In this document: positions 42,696 through 50,647 of the stretch, in pieces
Layout: each line of letters begins with the position of its first letter
How positions within the stretch are numbered: the first letter of the stretch is position 1
Assembly (NCBI RefSeq): GCF_000153485.2
Contig: NC_018721.1
Location: forward strand, 4,092,001 to 4,156,000
Source of the DNA: Psychroflexus torquis ATCC 700755
GTDB taxonomy: Bacteria; Bacteroidota; Bacteroidia; Flavobacteriales; Flavobacteriaceae
DNA: 64,000 bases
Direction: 5' to 3'
Translations under genes and position numbers: made by a program
Notes under the pieces: generated by a model
Seen by the model: only the letters and a program-made list of their open reading frames with translations
What the model was told of the DNA's origin: nothing
The model's database searches: none

Positions 42696-44942
42696 ATGAG
42701 GACGAGTACCATTAAAAAACTAATACTTTCACTAGTTCTACTTTTCAGTTGTATTGATGTAGAGGCACAAACAAAATCTAATAATCAAAAATCTTCGGAT
42801 TCCATTCAGGATTTAAGAGAGGTAACAATCGTTGCTAATAAGCTATTAGGAAGTAAGTTTGAGGTAAAGAATAGAACAGGTTCTGCCTATTTTCTATCTA
42901 AAAAAGAACTTCAACAACAAAATTATACCGACATCAACCGAGTTTTAGCTCTAGTGCCTGGGGTTTCTATTTATGAAGAAGATGGATTTGGACTTCGCCC
43001 TAATATTAGCTTAAGAGGAACATCTCCAGAGCGATCTTCCAAAATAAATATCATGGAAGATGGAGTTTTAATAGCTCCTGCGCCTTACAGTGCTTCCTCT
43101 GCTTACTATTTTCCAAATGTTAACAGGATGCAATCTGTAGAGGTTCTCAAAGGAAGTAGCCAAATTCAATATGGTCCAAATACCACAGGTGGAGCGATCA
43201 ATTTTATATCTACAGAAATCCCAAATGACTTCAGAGCTAACCTAAGAACAAGTTATGGAACATACAATACCTTAAATAGCTATGCTAATGTTGGCGATTC
43301 TTTCAAAAACTTCGGTTATACGGTTGAATATAATAAAAGGCGTTCAGATGGTTTTAAAAATCTTGACAATGGTGGAAATACAGGATTTGATACCAATGAT
43401 TTTGTCGCAAAATTTAGAGTTAATACAAATCCCGAAGCTAAAGTCCAGCAATCTTTAGACTTTAAGTTTCAGTATTCCGATGAACAATCTGATGAAACTT
43501 ATCTCGGGCTAACGGATGAAGATTACGAGATAACTCCTTACAGAAGATATGCTGGTTCGCAAAAAGATTTGATGGATGCGGAGCACACGCAATTTATATT
43601 GACTCATACTGCAAAATTTTCAGATTATTTTAGAATCACAACAACAGCTTATAGAAATGATTTTAAGAGGAATTGGTATAAATTAAATGATGTGTCCGCT
43701 AACGGAAGTTCAGCAAGCATTTCAAATTTAATGGAAACCCCAGGAGATTTTCCGTTTTTATTTGGATTGGTGAACGGAACACAGAACTTCCAAGGTTCTG
43801 CCCTCAATGTAAAAAATAATAATCGAGAATATTATTCACAAGGAGCTCAAACTAAAGCAGATTATCACTTTGCCACTGGATTGGTTTTTCATGACATTGA
43901 AGTAGGTTTAAGATATCACCAGGATGAAGAAGATCGTTTTCAATGGGTCGATGGTTATAACATGATTAATGGAAATATGAATATAGTGGAACAAGGGACT
44001 CCTGGCACAGATTCTAACAGAATAACTGATGCTAATGCTCTCGCTGCTCACGTTCTTTATAAATTAAAGTACAAACGCTGGACATTTACTCCGGGGTTGA
44101 GATATGAAAATATCACTTTAGAAAGAAATGATTTTGGAACCGAAGATGTCACTAGAACTGGAACTAACTTAAGTACTAGGTCTAATGAAATGAATGAATT
44201 TATACCAGGAATTGGTGTTAATTATAAGTTTAACCAAGAATTTTCATTATTCGGTGGAGTTCACAAAGGTTTTTCTCCTGCAGGAACTACTGAGGGAGAA
44301 AGCTCCGAACAGAGTGTAAATTATGAATTAGGAACACGCTTTAGTCATAATGGTTTTTCTGGTGAAGTCGTAGGTTTTTATAATGACTATAGCAATCTTC
44401 TTGGGAGCGATTTAGCGGCAACTGGCGGTGGTGGAACCTTAGATTTGTTTAATGCAGGGGAAGTGGATGTATCAGGTCTTGAAGTGCTAGGTGGTTATGA
44501 TTTTCTAACCAATAACGTCAACTTCAGTCTTCCACTAACAATGACTTATACATTTACAGATGCAGAATTCCAAAACACCTTCGACAGTAATGTTGGTATA
44601 TGGGGAGAAGTGGCTTCGGGAGATGAAGTCCCCTATATTTCTAGACATCAGTTTAATGCAGGCTTAAGCTTTATAGCTGAAAAATTTGAAGCGCATGCTA
44701 ATGCTAGATATAGAGGGGAATTTAGAACCCTAGCTGGCACTGGAGACATTCCCACCAATGAAAAAGTAGGAAGTAATTTCATTTTTGATATTTCTGCTAA
44801 ATACCATTTAACAAATAACTTTAGTTTAACGACTAATGTCATCAATATGTTAGATACAGAATACGAAGTCTCTAGAGTACCTGCTGGTCTTAGGCCGGGT
44901 CACCCATTTGGAATCTATGGAGGATTTGAATTTAGACTATAA
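42696..44942 (+). CDS. FecA-like TonB-dependent receptor
   Basis: A 748-aa outer-membrane transporter. Signal peptide about 1-25 (ending VEAQ); plug domain about 40-160 with DINRVLALVPGVSIYEEDG, GLRPNISLRGTSPERSSKI and VEVLKGSSQIQYGPNTTGG; then the barrel, with the FecA-family block NDYSNLLGSDLAATGG and AGEVDVSGLEVLGGYDF near 560-600, and a C-terminal Phe-Arg-Leu. The family suggests ferric citrate or a similar chelate. No FecR/FecI sigma pair is adjacent and there is no N-terminal signalling domain, so it is not self-regulated in the FecA manner. Confidence 0.82.
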   Translation: MRTSTIKKLILSLVLLFSCIDVEAQTKSNNQKSSDSIQDLREVTIVANKLLGSKFEVKNRTGSAYFLSKKELQQQNYTDINRVLALVPGVSIYEEDGFGLRPNISLRGTSPERSSKINIMEDGVLIAPAPYSASSAYYFPNVNRMQSVEVLKGSSQIQYGPNTTGGAINFISTEIPNDFRANLRTSYGTYNTLNSYANVGDSFKNFGYTVEYNKRRSDGFKNLDNGGNTGFDTNDFVAKFRVNTNPEAKVQQSLDFKFQYSDEQSDETYLGLTDEDYEITPYRRYAGSQKDLMDAEHTQFILTHTAKFSDYFRITTTAYRNDFKRNWYKLNDVSANGSSASISNLMETPGDFPFLFGLVNGTQNFQGSALNVKNNNREYYSQGAQTKADYHFATGLVFHDIEVGLRYHQDEEDRFQWVDGYNMINGNMNIVEQGTPGTDSNRITDANALAAHVLYKLKYKRWTFTPGLRYENITLERNDFGTEDVTRTGTNLSTRSNEMNEFIPGIGVNYKFNQEFSLFGGVHKGFSPAGTTEGESSEQSVNYELGTRFSHNGFSGEVVGFYNDYSNLLGSDLAATGGGGTLDLFNAGEVDVSGLEVLGGYDFLTNNVNFSLPLTMTYTFTDAEFQNTFDSNVGIWGEVASGDEVPYISRHQFNAGLSFIAEKFEAHANARYRGEFRTLAGTGDIPTNEKVGSNFIFDISAKYHLTNNFSLTTNVINMLDTEYEVSRVPAGLRPGHPFGIYGGFEFRL

Positions 44943-44968
44943 AAATTAAATTTTTTTTATTTCAATAG

Positions 44969-44998
44969 AAAGCCCCGATCATAATTGATCAGGGCTTT
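44969..44998. terminator. bidirectional terminator between receptor and protease genes
   Basis: AAAGCCCCGATCA (44969-44981) and TGATCAGGGCTTT (44986-44998) form a 13-bp stem with one mismatch and a TAAT loop between convergent genes; the minus-strand side also has T-rich sequence. Confidence 0.8.
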
Positions 44999-45023
44999 CT
45001 TCATTAAAACTTTAAGTCTATAC

Positions 45024-47300
45024 TTATTGTTTAAGTATTTTCTTGGTAATAGAGTTTTCTCCATTGCCTATTTTTACAAAATAAATCCCAGTGGCGTAAG
45101 CATTTAAATCAATGGATATATCTCCATTCATTTGAGTTTGGTAAAGTTTTTTACCACTCATATCAAATAGCTCCACATTAAATTCTTCATTTGAATTTAT
45201 TTCTATTTGAACAAAAGCAGAAGCCGGATTTGGATAAATGCTCAAACTAGAGCTAAAATCGAATCCAATTGAGGATAAGTTATCACTAACTCTGAAATTT
45301 GTAGATTCTGATCCACCAAAATCACCTCCTTCGAATATGAGTTCACCCGAACCCGTTTCCAAGCTATAAGATCCATTACCAAGGCCGCAACAAATACCAT
45401 CCCCATAAGTATCTAAAATAACAAATTCGAAGCAACTATCTGGATCCACTTCAAAAGTTTCAGTATAAGTTGTAAGATTAGTCAGTACCCCTTGGCTTTC
45501 AGCTAGTAAGTTTCCATCTTGATCATAAAACTCCCAAGAAGTTTCAGAGGCATACTCATCTGTCACTAATGTTAAAATTACTGTTTCTGTGTCATATGTA
45601 GCATCTTGAAAATTATCTATTGTTCTTGTCATAGAATTGTTATCAGGAAATCCATCTTGAACACCATCAATTTCTAAAGAGGCAACCAATACATTTCCAT
45701 CTGAAAGGCTAAGAGTAGGAGAAACAATTTCTTCACTTTCACCAATTGCTAAAGAGCCTGACCAATCTACACTTACTTCATTTTGGGTACCCATTTGATA
45801 AGTTAATGTAGCATTTGTGACCACTTCATTTCCTTCATTAACTATTCTGAACACAGGAAAAGCTTCATTTCCACAGATAACATCACTTATATTATCAACT
45901 GCTAATGCCACGTCATTATCAAATATTTCTGAAGATGGAAATTGATCCAAGACAAGAACTCCTGTACCTGTAGGATCTAACCATTCTTGTAACCGTGATG
46001 AAGACGTATCTCCATAATCCCATGACACGTCAAATCTTCCATAAAAATCAAAAGCTCCGTTATTGGAAGTACCACTACAAGCAGCAGCTCCACCTGCAAG
46101 TTGTCCAACAATCCGACCATTTTGATCAAAAAGAGGTGAACCTGAAGAACCAGGCTCAGTTACTCCCAATTCCCATTCATCCAAAAACCAATTATCCATA
46201 TTACTAATTCCTCCAAAAGATCTAGAGTTTTTAAATGGAGAATCATCATCTCTCGAAACTTTCATAATATCCCCACTAGGATGGTGAATACCCACTGTAA
46301 AATCTGGAATATCTCCACTTCGATCCCAGCCTGGCCAAACTAGATCCCAATCCGTTGATAAAGGAGCATTTATTTCTAATAATGCAAAATCTGATTTAGC
46401 ACTACTTGCTAATAGAGTTGCACCACTAGCGGTTTGATCAAAATCTCCATCGGTAGAGTTTGTTGTTGTAGAACAAGATGGGTCTGGACTTCTCCAATTA
46501 AATCTAAATGCCCAACCGGCAGGAGAACTTCCAAGACAATGATTTGCTGTTAGAAAATATTGTGCACCATCGTTATTGGTATTATTTATTAAAGAGCCAG
46601 AACAAAATCCACTACTACCAACAATAGTCATAGCTACAGATTTTTTTAACTCCTCTTTCAAATTATCAAAGTCACTACCTATAGGGCAATCTACATCTTG
46701 ATTACAGGGGCCAGAACTATTTAATGCTTTACTTAGTTGAGGTATATCCATAACACTCCTATATCCATGAACCACTTTAGAGATATGAAGCTGACCTTTG
46801 AACTTAGCGTTTGCAGGTTCAAAATATTCTATCCAAATATTATCACCATCTATAAGCCAACTTCCAAATTGCATATCATCTCTATTCTGAGAGGAGGTAT
46901 AGGCTCCTAAAAGATCTGTTTTATCTTCATTATAAAAATAAAGTTTAGCCCCATCAGGAAGACGATATTCATCAAATAAAAAATTCAAGGTCTTAGCCCC
47001 TTGAGATTTTATATTTAAAAGCCAAACTCGATCTCCATTTTTGAGCTCGTTCCAAGTTCCATCTTTAAAGTTAAGACTCACTTGGTGTTCATGACCAAAT
47101 CTATAGGGTTGGTTTTTTAGCTCATCGTTAACAGCATCTTCTGCTTGTAAAGATTTTAAGTTAAAATTGGGAAGACTCAAAGCTTTGTTGGATTCAAGTT
47201 CTAAGTCCCAACTCTTGGGATTACCTTCATTGGTGACTTGAGCCTGACTAAAACCGAAGCAAAACAACAACAGTAAGCAAACATTGTATTTATTTTTCAT
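45024..47300 (-). CDS. secreted trypsin-like protease with T9SS sorting domain
   Basis: A 758-aa extracellular serine protease. Signal peptide about 1-21 (FGFSQAQ); propeptide-like N-terminal region to about 195; peptidase domain about 220-465 with triad His254 (TANHC), Asp304 (SDFALLEI) and Ser386 (EPGSSGSPL), similar to lysyl endopeptidases. It has several Cys pairs, a CARDB-like beta domain about 470-570, a further beta domain, and a type A T9SS C-terminal domain (about 685-758, YPNPASAFVQIEI, ending KKILKQ). It is exported by Sec, then by T9SS, and probably released or surface-bound. Lys specificity is inferred from family. Confidence 0.85.
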   Translation of the reverse strand: MKNKYNVCLLLLFCFGFSQAQVTNEGNPKSWDLELESNKALSLPNFNLKSLQAEDAVNDELKNQPYRFGHEHQVSLNFKDGTWNELKNGDRVWLLNIKSQGAKTLNFLFDEYRLPDGAKLYFYNEDKTDLLGAYTSSQNRDDMQFGSWLIDGDNIWIEYFEPANAKFKGQLHISKVVHGYRSVMDIPQLSKALNSSGPCNQDVDCPIGSDFDNLKEELKKSVAMTIVGSSGFCSGSLINNTNNDGAQYFLTANHCLGSSPAGWAFRFNWRSPDPSCSTTTNSTDGDFDQTASGATLLASSAKSDFALLEINAPLSTDWDLVWPGWDRSGDIPDFTVGIHHPSGDIMKVSRDDDSPFKNSRSFGGISNMDNWFLDEWELGVTEPGSSGSPLFDQNGRIVGQLAGGAAACSGTSNNGAFDFYGRFDVSWDYGDTSSSRLQEWLDPTGTGVLVLDQFPSSEIFDNDVALAVDNISDVICGNEAFPVFRIVNEGNEVVTNATLTYQMGTQNEVSVDWSGSLAIGESEEIVSPTLSLSDGNVLVASLEIDGVQDGFPDNNSMTRTIDNFQDATYDTETVILTLVTDEYASETSWEFYDQDGNLLAESQGVLTNLTTYTETFEVDPDSCFEFVILDTYGDGICCGLGNGSYSLETGSGELIFEGGDFGGSESTNFRVSDNLSSIGFDFSSSLSIYPNPASAFVQIEINSNEEFNVELFDMSGKKLYQTQMNGDISIDLNAYATGIYFVKIGNGENSITKKILKQ

Positions 47301-47322
47301 GTTAAATTTGTTTTAATTGATA

Positions 47323-47330
47323 CAAATATA
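47323..47330 (-). promoter_or_regulatory. -7 box TATATTTG for the T9SS protease gene
   Basis: Minus-strand TAnnTTTG match 22 nt upstream of the ATG at 47300. Confidence 0.5.
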
Positions 47331-47417
47331 TTAAAATAAACTGTTAAATAAATTATTATAGTCTATTAAATCAAAACCAATTGCATGACAAAATATAAGT
47401 TTTGAGTTTAAAAAAAC

Positions 47418-47430
47418 TGCCATAATGGCA
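47418..47430. promoter_or_regulatory. perfect palindrome upstream of clpB
   Basis: TGCCATAATGGCA is a 13-bp perfect dyad about 50 nt before the clpB ATG, followed by a near-consensus box (TATTTTG at 47448-47454). A stress-regulator operator is the likely reading; the regulator is unknown. Confidence 0.45.
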
Positions 47431-47479
47431 ATATTTTTTTAGGTATATATTTTGAAATAGAGTTTTAAACATATTTAAC

Positions 47480-50065
47480 ATGGATTTTAAAAACTTCACC
47501 ATAAAAACACAAGAAGCTTTACAAAAAGCTCAGTTACTTGCTCAAGAACTTGGACATCAGCAAATAGAGAACGAACATATTTTTAAAGCTATAACCCAAG
47601 TCGATGAAAATGTAACTCCTTTTCTATTGAAGAAGCTCAATGTCAATACTCAATTGTTTCTTCAAATTTTAGATAAAAATTTAGAGAGTTTTCCAAAAGT
47701 AACCGGAGGTGATATTGTATTATCCAGAGAAGCGGGTAAAACCGTTAACGAGGCTAGCATTATTGCTAAAAAAATGAATGACGAATATGTTTCTATTGAA
47801 CATTTAATTTTAGCTATTTTTAAAAGTAAGAGTAAGATTGCTCAAGTTTTAAAAGATCAAGGGGTTACAGAAAAAGCTCTAGAATCTGCTATACAAGAAC
47901 TTCGCCAAGGCAATCAAGTAACTTCTCAAAATGCAGAAGATAATTATAATTCTTTAGAAAAATATGCCAATAACTTAAACGAACTTGCTGAAGAAGGAAA
48001 GTTAGACCCGGTTATAGGTAGAGATGAAGAAATACGAAGAATTCTCCAAATTCTTTCTCGGAGGACTAAGAATAATCCAATGCTTGTTGGTGAGCCTGGT
48101 ACTGGTAAGACAGCTATTGCAGAAGGTCTTGCTCACAGAATTATTGCTGGAGATGTTCCTGAAAACCTAAAATCTAAAAAGATTTATAGCCTTGATATGG
48201 GAGCGTTAATTGCAGGTGCTAAATATAAAGGAGAGTTTGAAGAACGATTAAAATCGGTTATCAAGGAAGTGCAAGATAGTGATGGAGATATTGTCTTATT
48301 TATAGACGAGATCCATACTCTTGTAGGGGCTGGAGGAGGACAAGGTGCAATGGATGCCGCTAATATTTTAAAACCAGCCTTAGCTAGAGGTGAATTAAGA
48401 GCAATAGGAGCTACAACATTAGATGAATTTCAAAAATACTTTGAAAAAGATAAAGCCTTAGAAAGACGTTTTCAAAAGGTAATTGTGAATGAACCAGATA
48501 CCGAAAGTGCTATTTCGATCCTAAGAGGAATTAAAGAGAAGTATGAAGCTCATCATAAAGTCCGGATTAAAGATGAGGCCATCATAGGAGCTGTGGAACT
48601 TTCTCAACGCTATATTACCAATAGATTTCTTCCTGATAAAGCCATCGATTTAATGGATGAGGCCGCTTCAAAATTAAGGATGGAAATAAATTCGAAGCCT
48701 GAAGAATTGGATGTACTCGATAGGAAAGTCATGCAGTTGGAAATAGAAATTGAGGCCATTAAGCGTGAAAAAGATGAAACTAAATTAAAATCGCTTAGAG
48801 TAGACTTGGCAGACCTTAAGGATGAGCGCAATACGCTTCACGCCCGATGGAAAAATGAAAAAGATGTGGTTGATAATATTCAGAGATTAAAAACTGATAT
48901 TGAAGACTATAAACTAGAAGCAGAACGAGCAGAGCGCGAGGGTGATTATGGCAAAGTAGCTGAATATAGGTACGGCAAAATAAAAGAAACTCAAGAACAA
49001 CTCAGTAAATTACAAGAACAAGTCGAAAGCCAGAAAACCAAAAACACTCTTATTAAAGAAGAGGTTGATTACGAAGATATTGCAGAAGTAGTTGCCAAAT
49101 GGACAGGAATTCCAGTGACAAAAATGCTTCAATCTGATAGAGAAAAACTCTTAAAACTTGAAGATCAATTGCACAAAAGGGTTGTTGGACAGGAGGAAGC
49201 CATACAAGCGGTCTCTGATGCCGTAAGGCGAAGTCGTGCTGGCCTTCAAGACCAAAATAGACCAATTGGATCTTTTCTCTTCCTAGGTACTACAGGTGTG
49301 GGTAAAACGGAATTAGCCAAAGCGCTTGCAGAATATATGTTTGACGATGAAAGCTCGATGACACGTATAGATATGAGTGAATATCAAGAAAGACATTCCG
49401 TAAGTCGATTGGTAGGAGCACCTCCAGGCTATGTAGGTTATGAAGAAGGTGGACAATTAACGGAAGCGGTAAGAAGAAAGCCATATTCTGTTATACTTTT
49501 AGATGAAATTGAAAAGGCCCACCCAGACACGTTTAATATTTTATTGCAGGTTTTGGATGAAGGTCGACTCACAGATAATAAAGGTCGACTTGCAGATTTC
49601 AAAAATAGTATCATAGTCATGACCTCTAACATTGGAAGTCATATTATCCAAGAAAAATATGATACGACTAAAGATGTTGAAAGTGCAATGGAAAGTGCTA
49701 AAGTGGACGTTCTAGGCTTATTAAGACAAAGTGTAAGACCAGAATTTCTAAATAGAATTGATGATGTGGTTATGTTCACTCCATTATCGAAAAACAACAT
49801 TAAGGAAATTGTTGGGTTACAGCTCAAGGGTCTTAAAAAGATGTTGATGAAACAAGGTATTACTATAGATGCTACAGAACAAGCTATCGAGTATATAGCC
49901 AAGATTGGCTTTGATCCACAATATGGAGCAAGACCTGTTAAGAGGACGATCCAAAAAGAAGTCCTTAACATCCTATCAAAAGAGATTTTAGCCGAAAAAA
50001 TCAAAACCGATAGCATTATCCTTTTAGATCAATTTGATGACAAGCTGATTTTTAGAAACCAATAA
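47480..50065 (+). CDS. clpB: protein disaggregase ClpB
   Basis: Hsp100 hexameric ATPase that works with DnaK to resolve aggregates, 861 aa. N-terminal Clp-N repeats (about 1-145), AAA-1 with Walker A GEPGTGKTAIAEG near 205, the long coiled-coil M-domain (about 405-520) that marks ClpB rather than ClpA/C, and AAA-2 with GTTGVGKTELAKAL near 605 and the arm DDESSMTRIDMSEYQERHSV. It stands alone between a palindromic promoter region and a strong terminator. Confidence 0.96.
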   Translation: MDFKNFTIKTQEALQKAQLLAQELGHQQIENEHIFKAITQVDENVTPFLLKKLNVNTQLFLQILDKNLESFPKVTGGDIVLSREAGKTVNEASIIAKKMNDEYVSIEHLILAIFKSKSKIAQVLKDQGVTEKALESAIQELRQGNQVTSQNAEDNYNSLEKYANNLNELAEEGKLDPVIGRDEEIRRILQILSRRTKNNPMLVGEPGTGKTAIAEGLAHRIIAGDVPENLKSKKIYSLDMGALIAGAKYKGEFEERLKSVIKEVQDSDGDIVLFIDEIHTLVGAGGGQGAMDAANILKPALARGELRAIGATTLDEFQKYFEKDKALERRFQKVIVNEPDTESAISILRGIKEKYEAHHKVRIKDEAIIGAVELSQRYITNRFLPDKAIDLMDEAASKLRMEINSKPEELDVLDRKVMQLEIEIEAIKREKDETKLKSLRVDLADLKDERNTLHARWKNEKDVVDNIQRLKTDIEDYKLEAERAEREGDYGKVAEYRYGKIKETQEQLSKLQEQVESQKTKNTLIKEEVDYEDIAEVVAKWTGIPVTKMLQSDREKLLKLEDQLHKRVVGQEEAIQAVSDAVRRSRAGLQDQNRPIGSFLFLGTTGVGKTELAKALAEYMFDDESSMTRIDMSEYQERHSVSRLVGAPPGYVGYEEGGQLTEAVRRKPYSVILLDEIEKAHPDTFNILLQVLDEGRLTDNKGRLADFKNSIIVMTSNIGSHIIQEKYDTTKDVESAMESAKVDVLGLLRQSVRPEFLNRIDDVVMFTPLSKNNIKEIVGLQLKGLKKMLMKQGITIDATEQAIEYIAKIGFDPQYGARPVKRTIQKEVLNILSKEILAEKIKTDSIILLDQFDDKLIFRNQ

Positions 50066-50080
50066 TACCAATTTACACTC

Positions 50081-50118
50081 AAACAAAAAGCCCGTTTGTA
50101 AAAACGGGCTTTTTGTTT
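50081..50118. terminator. bidirectional terminator after clpB
   Basis: AAACAAAAAGCCCGTTT and AAACGGGCTTTTTGTTT form a perfect 17-bp inverted repeat (50081-50097, 50102-50118) with loop GTAA between convergent clpB and the carbonic anhydrase gene. Confidence 0.9.
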
Positions 50119-50135
50119 ATTATAAGAAGTCAAAA

Positions 50136-50645
50136 TCAATCTATCCAAGTTTGATACATCATATAATTGTCTGCTGTTCTTTCTATCATTTCTTTATTTT
50201 CTTTAGAAACATCTTTTAGCTTTTTAGCTGGAATACCCGCATAGATTGTATTTTTTTCAACACGAGTTCCTGAGACAACAATTGCGCCTGCGGCTATAAT
50301 ACTCCCCGATTCTACAACAACATGGTCCATCACTATAGCACCCATGCCTATCAATACGCTATCTTCTATGGTACAACCATGAAGAATAGCCTTGTGCCCT
50401 ATAGAAACTCTATTCCCGATTTTTGTTGCTGCTTTTTGATAAGTACAGTGAATAACAACACCATCTTGTACATTAACTTCGTTTCCAATCTCAATAGAAT
50501 TGACATCTCCTCGAATAACGGCATTATACCAAACACTACAATCGACTCCCATCCTAACATCTCCTAGCACAGTAGCATTCTGTGCCAAAAAACAAGACTC
50601 TGGGATAATTGGTGAAACTCCTTTAACAGATTGAATAAGTGCCAT
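50136..50645 (-). CDS. gamma-class carbonic anhydrase family protein
   Basis: A 169-aa trimeric left-handed beta-helix protein of the YrdA/PaaY group. The three zinc histidines are in VVIHC, IGHKAILHG near residues 70-95, arranged as in gamma-carbonic anhydrases. The ends are ESCFLAQNATVLGDV and YAGIPAKKLKDV. It begins 2 nt after the carB stop, so it may share its transcript; supply of bicarbonate to carbamoyl phosphate synthase is an attractive but unproved link. Confidence 0.85.
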   Translation of the reverse strand: MALIQSVKGVSPIIPESCFLAQNATVLGDVRMGVDCSVWYNAVIRGDVNSIEIGNEVNVQDGVVIHCTYQKAATKIGNRVSIGHKAILHGCTIEDSVLIGMGAIVMDHVVVESGSIIAAGAIVVSGTRVEKNTIYAGIPAKKLKDVSKENKEMIERTADNYMMYQTWID

Positions 50646-50647
50646 TT

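Noticed and set aside
48610..49632. Several open frames opposite clpB
   Set aside because: All are antisense to conserved AAA-domain coding sequence, with no promoter or motif.
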